A stretch of DNA of 64,000 bases from Actinoplanes sp. TBRC 11911 (GCF_012933445.1 NZ_JABBNC010000040.1:1-64000), one strand, 5' to 3'. Shown: positions 1 to 12,261, numbered from the stretch's first letter. Made by a program: numbers and translations. Notes: generated by a model not told the origin, from the sequence alone.

Positions 1-312
1 CGCGGGCCGCCTGGGGTGTGGGGTTTTGTGACGCTGGGGGCGGCGTGGCTGCCCACACTGCACGCGGGCCGCCTGGGGTGTGGGGTTTTGTGACGCTGGA
101 GGCGGCGTGGCTGCCCACAGTTCGTGTGCGGGGGCTGGGGTGTGGGGTTTTGTGATGCTGGGGGCGGCGTGGCTGCCCACACTGCACGCGGGCCGCCTGG
201 GGTGTGGGGTTTTGTGATGCTGGGGGCGGCGTGGCTGCCCACAGTTCGTGTGCGGGGCCTGGGGTGTGGGGTTTTGTGATGCTGGGGGCGGCGCGGTTCC
301 CCACACCTCGCG
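1..312. repeat. 62-bp tandem repeat array (copy A)
   Basis: About five units repeat with an exact 62-bp period; the shared core CTGGGGTGTGGGG begins at 11, 73, 135, 197 and 259. Each unit runs GGGGTGTGGGG, a T-rich spacer, then GGGGGCGGCG and CCCACA, so GTGTGGG and CCCACAC arms can pair into a stem-loop. The array is cut by the window edge, so its full length is unknown. The last unit (251-312) has GCGGCGCGG followed by CCCCACACC and resembles the related array at 36540-36815. Because 62 is not a multiple of three, the array cannot encode an in-frame repeat protein. Confidence 0.9.
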
Positions 313-449
313 CGCTTGGGGAGGTGGGGCGCCCGGCGGGGGTTGGTCTTTGGGGCTGGCCCTGCCGGTCGTGGGGCAACGGGCGTGAGGGCGCAGCTGG
401 CTGGCTCTCCGAGGCCCGGAGCCCTGGCCGTCGCGTACCGGCGAATGGT

Positions 450-1316
450 TTAGAGGGGTGTTCCTGGCTCGGCTATGCACGCCGTGCCGATGCGGCGGAA
501 GCCGACCTTTGTGTAGAGGCGGGCCGCGTCGTCGTCGCCGGCCGAGAGGAAGATCAGGCTGACGCCCTCGGTCAGGGCGCGGCGGGCTAACGCGGCGGTG
601 ATCTGGGACGCGTAACCGCGGCGGCGGGCCGACGGGAGGGTTGCGACGCCGGCGATCTCGGCGACGTCGCCGGAGCGCATCAGACCGCCGGTGGCCAGGA
701 TGCCCTCGGTGGCGGAGTCGATCACCGCGGTGGCGTGCGCGCCGGATGCTGCCCGCTTGCGGAACGAGGCCACCAAACCGTCGCTGAGCTCGGCCGTCGC
801 GGCGTCGCGCTGGGCCGGACCGGCGACCTCGACGATCAGTGCGCCGTCCGCGGTCGCGGACACCGGGGCGGGGGTGCCGAACGCCAGGTTCGCCACCGTG
901 CGCGACACGGCCAGGTCGGTAGGGAACGTGTCGGCGCCGGGGTCGAGCACACGGAGTGCGCCGCCGTCGACGGGCAGGTCGGGGACGAGCGCCGCCGGGT
1001 CCAGCACCAGCAGCGGCGCGAGCAGGACCTCCAGGCCGGCGGAGCGGGCGACGGCCAGCAGATCGGGGGTCGTCTCGTGGACCCACTCGAACGCCTCGGG
1101 TGCGCCCAGATCTCGTTGACGTCGGCGAACGGCAGTAATATCGGCGGCGGACGGGGTGTCCGCGCCGATCACCGGGCGGGCATAGTAGGGCCAGCCCTCG
1201 CCCTCGCGGACGAAGAGCACCAGGGGCCCGAAATCCTCGGAGCGTGCCCACGGTCGGGGGAGAGCGTCGTAGAAACGCTCGAGTCTGACGAAGACGTCGT
1301 TGTCCGGTTGCGCCAC
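450..1316 (-). CDS. GNAT-family N-acetyltransferase
   Basis: A 288-aa protein with a GNAT fold in its C-terminal third: a beta-4-like strand (EIAGVATLPSARRRGYAS, including the acetyl-CoA pyrophosphate-binding R-R-G-Y/A turn) followed by the LARRALTEGVSLIFLSAGDD helix/strand and the closing YTKVGFRRIGT motif. The N-terminal half is family-specific and its substrate cannot be told. The GTG at 1316 is chosen because TACTCT lies 6 nt upstream on the minus strand, the layout of a leaderless actinobacterial transcript, and no Shine-Dalgarno sequence is visible. It is divergent from gltB, with about 180 bp between. Known: GNAT enzymes transfer acetyl from acetyl-CoA to amines. The specific target is unknown. 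Confidence 0.85.
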   Translation of the reverse strand: MAQPDNDVFVRLERFYDALPRPWARSEDFGPLVLFVREGEGWPYYARPVIGADTPSAADITAVRRRQRDLGAPEAFEWVHETTPDLLAVARSAGLEVLLAPLLVLDPAALVPDLPVDGGALRVLDPGADTFPTDLAVSRTVANLAFGTPAPVSATADGALIVEVAGPAQRDAATAELSDGLVASFRKRAASGAHATAVIDSATEGILATGGLMRSGDVAEIAGVATLPSARRRGYASQITAALARRALTEGVSLIFLSAGDDDAARLYTKVGFRRIGTACIAEPGTPL

Positions 1317-1496
1317 GGCGCGAGAGTACCCAATCACCCCGGGCGTCCGGCGACTCAATTTATGAGCTAAGTGTGATCCATCTGAACGGGCGCCTAAGTG
1401 GCGGAGATCGGCACTCCTTAACGTAGACTCTAGGGACTTTGCAGGGCCGACGTCGTCCCGACCTTGATCTGTAACACAGAGACGACAGGAGGCCCG

Positions 1497-4400
1497 GTGG
1501 CATATCCGCACCCTCAGGGGCTTTATGACCCGGCGCAGGAGCGCGACGCCTGCGGGGTGGCCTTCGTGGCCGACCTGCACGGCCGGCGCTCCCACGACGT
1601 GGTCGCCCAGGGCCTCTCGGCGCTGATCCGTCTCGACCACCGGGGCGCCCGCGGCGCCGAGTACAACACCGGCGACGGCGCCGGGATCATGATTCAGGTG
1701 CCGGACGCGTTCTACCGGTCGCTGCTGACGTTGCCGCCGGCCGGCTCGTACGCCACCGGCCTCGTCTTCCTGCCGCATGAGCCCTCGGCGGCCGCGGCAG
1801 CCATCAAGATTATCGAGAAGTACGCCCTGGTCGAGGGCGGCGAGGTGCTCGGCTGGCGCGACCTGCCCGTGCGGCCGGACGGTCTCGGTCAGACCGCCGA
1901 GGAGGCGCGTCCCGCGATCCGGCAGCTGTTCCTGGCCGCGCGGCGGCTCAGCGACTCGCCGGCCGGGAAGGCGGGTGAGCCGCTGCGCGACATGGACCTG
2001 GACCGGGTCATGTTCACCATCCGCAAGCAGGCCGAGCGGGAAACCTCCCAGCGTGACGTCGCCGCTTACTTCCCGTCGCTGAGCTCGCGCACCATCACCT
2101 ACAAGGGCATGCTCACCCCGGATCAGCTGCCCGAGTTCTTCCCGGACCTGCTCGACGAGCGAGTATCCAGCGCGATCGCGCTGGTCCACTCCCGCTTCTC
2201 GACGAACACGTTCCCGTCCTGGCCGCTCGCGCACCCGTACCGGTTCATCGCGCACAACGGTGAGATCAACACGATCCGCGGCAACAAGAACTGGATGGCC
2301 GCCCGCGAGGCGCTGCTGCGCTCGCGGGTGCTGCCCGGCAGCCTCAAGCGGCTGTTCCCGATCAACACGCCCGGCGCGTCCGACTCGGCCAGCTTCGACG
2401 AGGTGCTCGAGCTGCTGCACATGGCCGGGCGCAGCCTGCCGCACGCGGTGCTCATGATGATCCCGGAGGCGTGGGAGAACGACCCGGGGATGGAGCCGAA
2501 GCGGCGTGCGTTCTACCGCTTCCACGCCAGCCTGATGGAGCCGTGGGACGGGCCGGCGTCGGTCGCGTTCACCGACGGCACGATCATCGGCGCGGTGCTG
2601 GACCGCAACGGTCTGCGCCCGGGGCGCTGGTGGCACACGTCGGACGGGCTCGTCGTGATGGGTTCCGAGGCCGGCGTGCTGGACATTTCACCAGAAAAAG
2701 TGGTCGCCAAGGGCCGACTACAGCCGGGGAAGATGTTCCTGGTCGACACGGCCGCCGGGCGCATCGTGCACGACGACGAGATCAAGGCGTCGCTGGCGGC
2801 CGACCAGCCGTACGAGGACTGGCTGCACGCCGGCCTGATCAACCTGGGTGACCTGCCGCCGCGCGAGCACGTGATCTACACGCACGACTCGGTGACCCGC
2901 CGCCAGCAGGTGTTCGGCTACACCGAGGAAGAGCTGAAGATCCTGGTGGCGCCGATGGCCCGTACCGGATCGGAACCGCTCGGCTCGATGGGCACGGACA
3001 CGCCGATCTCGCCGCTGTCCACCCGGCCGCGGCTGCTGTTCGACTACTTCCATCAGCTGTTCGCGCAGGTCACCAACCCGCCGCTGGACGCGATCCGGGA
3101 AGAGCTCGTCACCAGCCTCTCGTCGACGATCGGGCCGGAGAGCAATCTGCTGGAGCCGGGCCCGGCGTCCTGCCGCCAGATCGTCCTGCCCTACCCGATC
3201 ATCGACAACGACGAGCTGGCCAAGCTGCTGTCCGTGGACGAGGACGGCGACCTGCCCGGGTTCAAGGCGGTCCGGGTCTCCGGCCTCTACCCGCTGCGCG
3301 ACGGCGGCGCCGGGATCAAGGCACGGCTCACCCAGATCTGCCGGCACGTGTCCGAGGCGATCGAGGACGGCGTGCGGATCCTGGTGCTCTCCGACCGGGA
3401 CGCCAACGCGGATCTCGCGCCGATCCCGTCGCTGCTGCTGACCGCCGCGGTCCACCAGCATCTCGTACGCGAACAGACCCGCACCCAGGTCGCGCTGGTG
3501 GTCGAGTCCGGCGACGCGCGCGAGGTGCACCACGCGGCGGTGCTGATCGGCTTCGGGGCCGCGGCGGTGAACCCGTACCTGGCGTTCGAGACGGTCGACG
3601 ACCTGATCGCCACCGGGTCGCTGGCCGGGATGGACAGTCAGACCGCGGTGCGCAACTACGTGAAGGCGCTCGGCAAGGGCGTCCTGAAGATCATGTCCAA
3701 GATGGGCATCTCGACCGTGTCGTCCTACTGCGGGGCGCAGGTGTTCGAGGCGGTCGGGCTGGACAACCGGTTGCTGCAGCGCTATTTCCACGGGACCAGC
3801 GGACGGATCGGTGGGGCCGGGCTCGCGGACATCCACGCCGAGGTGGCGGCGCGGCACGAGAAGGCGTACCCGGCCAATCCCGCCGAGCGCACGCATCGGC
3901 GGCTCGAGGTCGGCGGGGAGTATCAGTGGCGCCGGGAAGGGGAGTTGCATCTCTTCAACCCGGAGACGGTTTTCTTGTTGCAGCACGCTACGCGCTCGAA
4001 GCAGTATTCCGTTTTCCAGAAATATACGGAAAAAGTGGACATGCTGGCCGCGGCCAGCGGCTCGTTGCGTGGGCTGTTCGAGTTTCGGACAAATCGGGCG
4101 CCGGTGCCGCTCGACGAAGTCGAGCCGGTGTCCGCGATCGTGAAGCGCTTCGCCACCGGTGCCATGTCGTACGGGTCGATCTCGGCGGAGTCGCACGAGA
4201 CGCTCGCGATCGCGATGAACAACCTGGGCGGCCGGTCCAACACCGGCGAGGGCGGCGAGGACACCGAGCGCCTCTACGACCCGTCGCGGCGCTCCGCGGT
4301 CAAGCAGATCGCCTCCGGTCGCTTCGGTGTCACCAGCGAATACCTGGTCAACGCCGACGACCTGCAGATCAAGATGGCGCAGGGCGCGAAGCCCGGCGAG

Positions 4401-6036
4401 GGCGGCCAGCTCCCCGGCAACAAGGTGTGGCCGTGGATCGCGAAGACCCGGCACGCCACCCCCGGCGTCGGCCTGATCTCGCCGCCGCCGCACCACGACA
4501 TCTACTCCATCGAGGACCTCGCGCAGCTCGTGCACGACCTCAAGATGGTCAACCCGCGCTCGCGTGTGCACGTCAAGCTGGTCAGCGAGATCGGCGTCGG
4601 CACCGTTGCGGCCGGCGTCGCAAAGCTCAAGGCCGACGTCATCCTCATCTCCGGCCACGACGGCGGCACCGGCGCGTCCCCGCTGAACTCGCTCAAGCAC
4701 GCCGGCTCGCCGTGGGAGCTGGGCCTGGCCGAGGCGCAGCAGACGCTGCTGCTGAACAAGCTGCGCGACCGGGTCACCGTGCAGGTCGACGGCCAGCTCA
4801 AGACCGGCCGGGACGTGATCGTCGCGGCCCTGCTCGGCGCCGAGGAGTTCGGCTTCGCGACCGCGCCGCTGATCGTCTCCGGTTGCGTCATGATGCGGGT
4901 CTGTCACCTCGACACCTGCCCGGTCGGCATCGCCACCCAGAACCCGGTGCTGCGCGAACGCTTCACCGGCAAGCCGGAGTTCGTCGAGAACTTCTTCCTG
5001 TTCCTGGCCGAAGAGGTCCGCACATACCTGGCGCAACTCGGCTTCCGCTCGATCGACGAGGCCATCGGGCACGCCGAGGTCCTGGACGTACGCCCGGCCG
5101 TGGACCACTGGAAGGCCAAGGGACTCGACCTTTCGTCCGTCCTGTACGTCCCGTCGCTGCCCGACGGCGCCGCCCGCCGCGGGGTCGTCCCGCAGGACCA
5201 CGGCCTGGAGAAGGCGCTCGACAACAAGCTCATCGAGCTGGCCCAGCCGGCCCTGCAGGACGGCGTGGCGGTCCGCGAGGAACTAGCCGTGCGCAACGAC
5301 CACCGCAGCGTGGGCGCGATGCTCGGCGGCGAGGTCACCCGCCGCTACGGCGGTGCCGGCCTGCCCGAGGACACCATCTCGTTCACCCTGCGCGGCACCG
5401 GCGGCCAGTCGTTCGGCGCGTTCCTGCCGCGCGGCGTCACGCTGCGCCTGATCGGCGACACCAACGACTACGTCGCCAAGGGACTCTCCGGCGGCCGGGT
5501 GTCGGTACGCCCCGCCGAGGACGCGCCGTTCGTGGCCGAGGACAACATCATCGCCGGGAACACCATCCTGTACGGGGCTACCAGCGGCGCGCTGTTCCTG
5601 CGTGGACGGGTCGGGGAGCGGTTCGCGGTGCGCAATTCCGGCGCGTCCGCGGTCGTCGAGGGCGTGGGCGACCACGGCTGCGAGTACATGACCGGCGGCA
5701 CCGTCGTGGTGCTCGGCCCGACCGGGCGCAACTTCGCCGCGGGCATGAGCGGCGGCACGGCGTTCGTGCTCGACCTGGTGCCGGCCCGGATCAACCCGGA
5801 GCTGGTCGACCTGACCCCGCTCAACGACGAGGAGCAGTCCTCGTTGCGGGCCCTGGTCGAGGAGCACTTCGACCAGACCCGGTCGGTGGTCGCCGAGAAG
5901 CTGCTGGCGGACTGGCCCGCGGCGGTGGACCGGTTCACCGCCGTGGTGCCGCGCGACTACAAGCGTGTGATGGAAGTGATCAGGACCGCCGAAGCCGCCG
6001 GTCGCAACGTGGACGAGGCGGTCATGGGGGGTATCG

Positions 6037-6044
<8 letters not shown>
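1497..6044 (+). CDS. gltB: glutamate synthase (NADPH), large subunit
   Basis: A 1515-aa protein of full family length. It takes the amide nitrogen of glutamine and, with 2-oxoglutarate and electrons from GltD, makes glutamate. The N-terminal type-2 amidotransferase domain begins at the nucleophile Cys19 (ERDACGVAF), exposed after propeptide removal. Next come the central domain, the FMN/2-oxoglutarate synthase domain, and the 3Fe-4S cluster cysteines at about 1130, 1136 and 1141 (CVMMRVCHLDTCPVG). The C-terminal glycine-rich GXGXG beta-helix closes the protein. The start is GTG 1497, five bases after AGGAGG; an in-frame ATG at 1464 lacks a ribosome-binding site. It overlaps gltD by 8 bp, so the two are co-translated. 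Confidence 0.98.
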
Positions 6045-7509
<1,465 letters not shown>

Positions 7510-7575
7510 CCGCGCGTCACAGCCTAGGCAATTCAGCACCACCCTGGTCTCTGACCTGCGGGTTAGCGTGGCCGC

Positions 7576-8457
7576 ATGAATCGAGAGCTGGGTGACTTCC
7601 TGCGGTCGCGTCGTGCGCGGCTCACCCCGGCCGAGGTGGGGCTGCCCGAGCGCGGCCCGCGCCGGGTGGCCGGCCTGCGTCGCGAGGAGGTCGCCCAGCT
7701 GGCCGGCCTCAGCACCGACTACTACGTGCGTCTGGAGCAGGGCCGCGGCCCGCACGTCAGCGACCAGGTCCTGACCGCGCTGGGCCGGGCGCTGCGGCTG
7801 GACCAGGACGAGCTGGCCCACCTGCGCGCCCTGGTGCTGCCGGAACCGGCCACGGTGCGCCGCACCCATCCGGCCGGACCGCGCCCGGTCCGCGCCAGCC
7901 TGCGCCGGATGCTCGACGACATGGCCGGCGCGGCGATCATCACGGACTACACGATGACCGTGTGGGCGGAGAACGCGCTGGCCCGCGCCGTCTTTCAGAT
8001 CACCGATGACCCCCGCACCCGGGACCGGGCCCGGCGGTTCTTTCTCGACGAACCCCGGTCGCGCGAGTTCTACCCGGACTGGGCGCGTGACGCCGAGTCG
8101 ATGGTGGCCGACCTTCGCGTCCAGGTCGGCAAGCGACCCGGCGACCCGCATCTGACCGAGCTGATCGGTGAGCTCAGCATTCGCAGCGCGCGGTTCCGCG
8201 AGCTGTGGGCAAGCCACCCGGTGCGCGACAAGACGCACGGGCCGAAGGTTCTCAACCACCCCCTGGTCGGCCGTCTCGACCTCGCGTTCGACCGCATGAC
8301 GCTGACCGACGACGTGGACTCCGCGATGTACGTCTTCACCGCCGAACCCGGCTCGCCCACCTCGGACCGGCTGGCGTTACTGGCCAGCTGGTCCGCCGAC
8401 GCCACGCCGGTCGCCGCCGACGACTTCTCGGACATCAACCCGGAAGGACGGCCATGA
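7576..8457 (+). CDS. XRE-family regulator with MmyB-like ligand domain
   Basis: A 293-aa protein. Residues 1-75 form an XRE helix-turn-helix (LRREEVAQLAGLSTDYYVRLEQGR). The rest matches the MmyB-like domain (TDYTMTVWAENALARAVF, then the FFLDEPRSREFYPDW block) that binds a small, often fatty-acid-like, ligand. In actinomycetes such regulators usually sit beside an oxidoreductase they control. Here the gene after it is only a 34-codon remnant of an aldo/keto reductase, starting in the overlapping ATGATG. TAGCGT at 7564-7569 is 6 nt before the ATG, suggesting a leaderless transcript. Confidence 0.9.
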   Translation: MNRELGDFLRSRRARLTPAEVGLPERGPRRVAGLRREEVAQLAGLSTDYYVRLEQGRGPHVSDQVLTALGRALRLDQDELAHLRALVLPEPATVRRTHPAGPRPVRASLRRMLDDMAGAAIITDYTMTVWAENALARAVFQITDDPRTRDRARRFFLDEPRSREFYPDWARDAESMVADLRVQVGKRPGDPHLTELIGELSIRSARFRELWASHPVRDKTHGPKVLNHPLVGRLDLAFDRMTLTDDVDSAMYVFTAEPGSPTSDRLALLASWSADATPVAADDFSDINPEGRP

Positions 8458-8558
8458 TGTCTCGCTACCTGGGACCCGGCAAACTGGAAGTAGGACCGAT
8501 CGGCTTCGGCGCGATGGCCGAACTGGTCGCCGAGGGCCCGCCGCTGCACGCCCGATGA
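8454..8558 (+). pseudogene. aldo/keto reductase N-terminal remnant
   Basis: A 34-codon reading frame whose translation (SRYLGPGKLEVGPIGFGAM) matches the first beta-strands of aldo/keto reductases, which typically start YRTLGRTGLKVSPIGFGAM. It then ends after 15 unrelated residues, so the TIM barrel and the catalytic Asp-Tyr-Lys-His set are absent. Its ATG overlaps the stop of the MmyB-type regulator and its TGA overlaps the ATG of the PucR gene, so it sits exactly in a translational coupling chain. The simplest reading is that a once complete reductase was deleted down to its start. A retained leader function is possible but unsupported. Confidence 0.7.
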
Positions 8559-9700
8559 GCGCCGCCATACAACCCGACTGGCACGTCATCGAGGCCGTTT
8601 GCACCGAGCTGTACCACGAGTCCGCGGAACTCAGCGCACGGATCGTGGCGCGGATCCACACCGAGATTCCGGGGAACTATCACGAGGTGCTCAGCGACAC
8701 GGAGCTGCGTTCCGCGGTCTTCCGGGAGTGCCGCAACCTGTTCGGCGGCCTGATCGAGCGCCGCCCGCCGAGCCCCGCCGAGGCCGACGACGGCCGGCTG
8801 CTCGGGCGGCTCCGGGCCGAGCAGGGCCTTCGCCTGGAAACCGTGATCGGCGCCTATCACGTCGGCTACCGGATGGTGTGGGAGGAACTGCGCGTACGCC
8901 TGCTCGCCGGCGACCACGAGGAGCAACTGCTCCCGGTGACGAGCGTCTTCTGGTCGTGGCTGCGCAGCAGCGTCAGCGCCGTGGCCGACGGCTACGCGAC
9001 CGCGGGCGACGTTCGCGAGGAGTCGCGGGACGCCCTCGCGCGGACTCTGATCGCCGGGCTGGCGGGTGGGCCGCCCGCCGGGTCTGCCGCCCGCGGCCTC
9101 GGCTTCGATCCCGACGGCTGGTTCCAGGTGATCTGCGCCCCGGCCGCCGACTGGCCCGCTGACCGGGTGCGCGGCCTGCGCCGCGAGCTGGGCCACCGGG
9201 CGCTGCGGGCGGCCGCCCACACGCACGGCGCTGTCCTGGCTCTGGTGTCCCAGGACGCCCGGCCGGAACCCGCACTCGCCCTACTCGGGGACCATCCGGT
9301 CGCCGGGGTGGGACTGCGCCGCGCGGGCCTCGGCGGTGCGGCGGAGAGCCTGACCGACGCCGAACGCGCGCTGGTCCTGGCGCGGGCGCGGGCCGGCCCG
9401 GTCCACTTCGAGCGGGACTGGGTGATCGCCACCCTCGTGGCACAACTACCCCGACTGCAGCCGCTGATCACTCCGGGCTCCGGATTGTCACGCGCACATC
9501 TGACCGAAAGTGTCGCGGCGTTCGTCGGCAACCGGTTCTCCATCGCCGGCGCCGCCGCCGCATTGCACATCCACCCGAATACCCTGCGATACCGGCTCGA
9601 CCGCTGGGAAAGGGTCACCGGCTGGGATGTGCACACGCTGGACGGCCTGCTCCGGTCGGCCCTGAACATCGCCATGGAACCCATCGCACAGCCGGGTTGA
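8555..9700 (+). CDS. PucR-family transcriptional regulator
   Basis: A 381-aa protein. The N-terminal helical part (LETVIGAYHVGYRMVWEELR) and middle GGDEF-like portion are followed by the C-terminal PucR helix-turn-helix (AAFVGNRFSIAGAAAALHIHPNTLRYRLDRWERVTG, about residues 315-352). The HPNTLRYRL block is diagnostic of the PucR/CdaR family, whose members regulate catabolic genes. No membrane segments are seen. It begins at ATG 8555, overlapping the TGA of the reductase remnant. Its targets are not evident, since the following gene is convergent. Confidence 0.9.
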   Translation: MSAAIQPDWHVIEAVCTELYHESAELSARIVARIHTEIPGNYHEVLSDTELRSAVFRECRNLFGGLIERRPPSPAEADDGRLLGRLRAEQGLRLETVIGAYHVGYRMVWEELRVRLLAGDHEEQLLPVTSVFWSWLRSSVSAVADGYATAGDVREESRDALARTLIAGLAGGPPAGSAARGLGFDPDGWFQVICAPAADWPADRVRGLRRELGHRALRAAAHTHGAVLALVSQDARPEPALALLGDHPVAGVGLRRAGLGGAAESLTDAERALVLARARAGPVHFERDWVIATLVAQLPRLQPLITPGSGLSRAHLTESVAAFVGNRFSIAGAAAALHIHPNTLRYRLDRWERVTGWDVHTLDGLLRSALNIAMEPIAQPG

Positions 9701-9701
9701 C

Positions 9702-10547
9702 TCATCCCCGCGCGTGCGCCTCGAGCAGCAGCGCGAGCGACTCGGTCACCCGGTACGCGTAGGCGAGGTTCAACGATTCGTCCCGGGCGTGCGTGTTCGA
9801 GTCCGGGCCGGCCGCGCCGGTCACCACGTGACGCGCGTCCGGGTATCGGCGGGCCAGCATGTCCGCCGGCCCGCCGCCCCCGTCGGCGCCGGCCACCCCG
9901 CACGGCCTGCCGAACACGCGGGCCCCGATCCCGGCGAGCGCCGGGAGGAGCCACGAGTCCGGCGTGGCCCGTGTGGTCAGCCACCACCGCTCATAGCCGG
10001 CCGCGGCCCCGTCCAACCCGATGACCAGGGAAACGTCGCCGAGCCGGCCGGCCAGCGCCGTCAGATAGACGTCGAGATCGGGGCTGCCGGACTCCGCACC
10101 CGTCTCCAGCAGCAGCACCGTGCGCTCGTGGTCGCGGCTCACGGCCAGCGCGGTGACCGCGGCATACCCCGCGTAGCCGTCGTCGGCCGCACCACGCCCG
10201 TAGAGCCGGCCGTCGCGCAGCACCGCCCGCCACCGGCCGAACCCCGGGGACGGCACGGTGTCAAGGTGTCCGTAGACGACGACGGTGCCCCGGTCGTCGC
10301 GGCCACCCGCCTCGGCGACCACCAGCGGCGTACGACCCGGAAGCTGAACGACCTCGGCCACCATGCCGTGGCGCGCGATCCACTCGCGCACGTGATCGGC
10401 CGCGTCCCACAGCTCGTCCCTCTCAAACCAATTGCTGTCGTACGCCGGGGAGACCGCCCGAATCCGGATCAGCTCCATCAAGCTCGGCAGCACGTCGTAC
10501 GCCCAGCGCCGAGCGATGACGCCGCGTACCCGGTTCTCGAACACCAC
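9702..10547 (-). CDS. degenerate M20-family peptidase homolog
   Basis: A 281-aa member of the zinc peptidase M20 family (ArgE/DapE/carboxypeptidase G2), against a usual 400-460 aa. First-half metal motifs are present: GHLDTVP (His94, Asp96) and GRGAADDG (Asp122). The catalytic EE pair is AESGS here: the general-base Glu position is Ala151, with the metal ligand Glu152 kept. Just after the IGLDGA strand the sequence jumps to the C-terminal metal region (NTHARDESLNL), so the roughly 170-residue dimerisation (lid) domain is missing without loss of frame. A peptidase with neither base nor lid is probably not catalytic. Start GTG 10547 is followed by GTG and is weakly supported. Confidence 0.8.
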   Translation of the reverse strand: MVFENRVRGVIARRWAYDVLPSLMELIRIRAVSPAYDSNWFERDELWDAADHVREWIARHGMVAEVVQLPGRTPLVVAEAGGRDDRGTVVVYGHLDTVPSPGFGRWRAVLRDGRLYGRGAADDGYAGYAAVTALAVSRDHERTVLLLETGAESGSPDLDVYLTALAGRLGDVSLVIGLDGAAAGYERWWLTTRATPDSWLLPALAGIGARVFGRPCGVAGADGGGGPADMLARRYPDARHVVTGAAGPDSNTHARDESLNLAYAYRVTESLALLLEAHARG

Positions 10548-10833
10548 CCGCCGAGAATCCTGCGCCCAGCCTCCCGCGCCTTCGTCGAACAGGAGAAATA
10601 CGGTTCCGAAATCCGGTGGAGCACACCGTGACCGTCGTCACGCGACTCAGATCACCGCCCGGACAGTCCTACCGGCGTACGGGAGAGGGGTTGCCCCCAA
10701 CACAGCGTGAGTGACCACTAGTCTGTCTGCGCGGTCACCGAAGCCCGCCTCACGGCGCTGGTCAACCGCCCACGCCGTTCATCCCGCCGACGGGGGTCGG
10801 CCATTCGGCCGATGAGGAAGAGAGACTAGCCTG

Positions 10834-12261
10834 ATGGCCGTGACACGCCGCGTAAAAATCGTCTGCACCATGGGCCCGGCCACCGCGTCACCGGAGCGGA
10901 TGCTCGGTCTCGTCGAGGCGGGGATGGACGTGGCCCGCATGAACTTCAGCCACGGCACCCACGAGGACCACCAGCAGATCTACGAGCTGGTGCGCACCTC
11001 CGCCGAGCAGGCCGGTCGCGCCGTCGCCGTCCTCGCCGACCTGCAGGGGCCGAAGATCAGGCTCGGCAAGTTCGCCGACGGGCCGCACGTGTGGAACACC
11101 GGCGACCTCGTCACCATCACCGGCGACGACATCCTCGGCACCGCCGACCGCGTCTCCTGCACATATACGCGGCTCCCGCAGGAGGTCAAGGTCGGCGACC
11201 GCCTCCTCATCGACGACGGCAAGGTCGCCGTCGAGGTCGCCGCGGTCACCGGCAACGACATCCGCTGCCTGGTCGTCGAGGGCGGCCCGGTCAGCAACAA
11301 CAAGGGCGTGTCACTGCCCAACGTGGCCGTCAGCGTCCCCGCCCTCAGCGACAAGGACGCCGACGACCTGCGCTTCGCCCTCGGCCTCGGCGTCGACCTG
11401 GTCGCGCTCTCGTTCGTCCGCTCGCCCGACGACATCAAGCTCGTCCGCGAGATCATGGCGGAGGAGGGCCGGTTCGTCCCGGTCATCGCCAAAGTGGAGA
11501 AGCCCGAGGCGGTCGACCAGCTCGAGGCCATCGTGCTCGCCTTCGACGGCATCATGGTCGCCCGCGGTGACCTCGGCGTCGAGCTGCCCCTCGACCAGGT
11601 GCCGCTGGTGCAGAAGCGCGCCGTGCAGCTCTGCCGGGAGAACGCGAAGCCGGTCATCGTCGCGACCCAGATGCTCGACTCCATGATCGAAAACTCGCGC
11701 CCGACCCGCGCCGAGGCGTCCGACGTCGCCAACGCGGTCCTCGACGGCACCGACGCGGTCATGCTCTCCGGCGAAACCTCGGTCGGCAAATACCCGGTCC
11801 TCACCGTCAGCACCATGGCCAAGATCGTCGCGACCACCGAGGGCGGCTCCATCCCGGTGCCCGCCATGCAGCACGCCCCCCGCACCCACGGCGGCGCGCT
11901 CACCATCGCGGCCTCCCAGATCGCCATGAACATCGGCGCCAAGGCCCTGGTCGCCTTCTCCCAGACTGGCGACACCGTGCGGCGTCTCGCACGCCTGCAC
12001 TGCGAGCTCCCCCTGTACGCCTTCACCCCGGTGCCCGAGGTCCGCGACCAGCTCGCCCTGAGCTGGGGCGTGGAAACGTTCCTCACCGACTTCGTGCAGC
12101 ACACCGACGACATGTTCAAGCAGGTCGACGGCATGATGCTCGGCCTCGGCCTGGCCCGCCCCGGCGACTTCGTGGTCGTCGTGGCCGGCTCCCCGCCGAA
12201 CGCGCCCGGCTCGACCAACACCCTGCGCGTGCACCAGCTCGGCTCCCTAGCCAAGATCTAG
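10834..12261 (+). CDS. pyk: pyruvate kinase
   Basis: A 475-aa enzyme of normal length converting phosphoenolpyruvate and ADP to pyruvate and ATP. Visible motifs are KIVCTMGPAT at the N-terminus, MNFSHGTHEDH with the substrate-contacting region, the B-domain insert near residues 70-165, and the active-site signature IAKVEKPEAVDQL with catalytic Lys. ARGDLGVELP and ATQMLDSMI lie in the barrel, and the C-terminal regulatory domain follows. GAGGAAGAGAG lies a suitable distance before the ATG. The stop codon overlaps the tesB start by one base, as in the mycobacterial pykA-tesB order. Confidence 0.98.
   Translation: MAVTRRVKIVCTMGPATASPERMLGLVEAGMDVARMNFSHGTHEDHQQIYELVRTSAEQAGRAVAVLADLQGPKIRLGKFADGPHVWNTGDLVTITGDDILGTADRVSCTYTRLPQEVKVGDRLLIDDGKVAVEVAAVTGNDIRCLVVEGGPVSNNKGVSLPNVAVSVPALSDKDADDLRFALGLGVDLVALSFVRSPDDIKLVREIMAEEGRFVPVIAKVEKPEAVDQLEAIVLAFDGIMVARGDLGVELPLDQVPLVQKRAVQLCRENAKPVIVATQMLDSMIENSRPTRAEASDVANAVLDGTDAVMLSGETSVGKYPVLTVSTMAKIVATTEGGSIPVPAMQHAPRTHGGALTIAASQIAMNIGAKALVAFSQTGDTVRRLARLHCELPLYAFTPVPEVRDQLALSWGVETFLTDFVQHTDDMFKQVDGMMLGLGLARPGDFVVVVAGSPPNAPGSTNTLRVHQLGSLAKI

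Noticed and set aside
2718..5201. Very long open frames opposite gltB, and others opposite uvrB, typA and polA
   Set aside because: They are mirror frames of GC-rich genes: Arg/Gly/Val/Asp-heavy composition, no family motifs and no ribosome-binding sites, while the plus-strand genes are certain.
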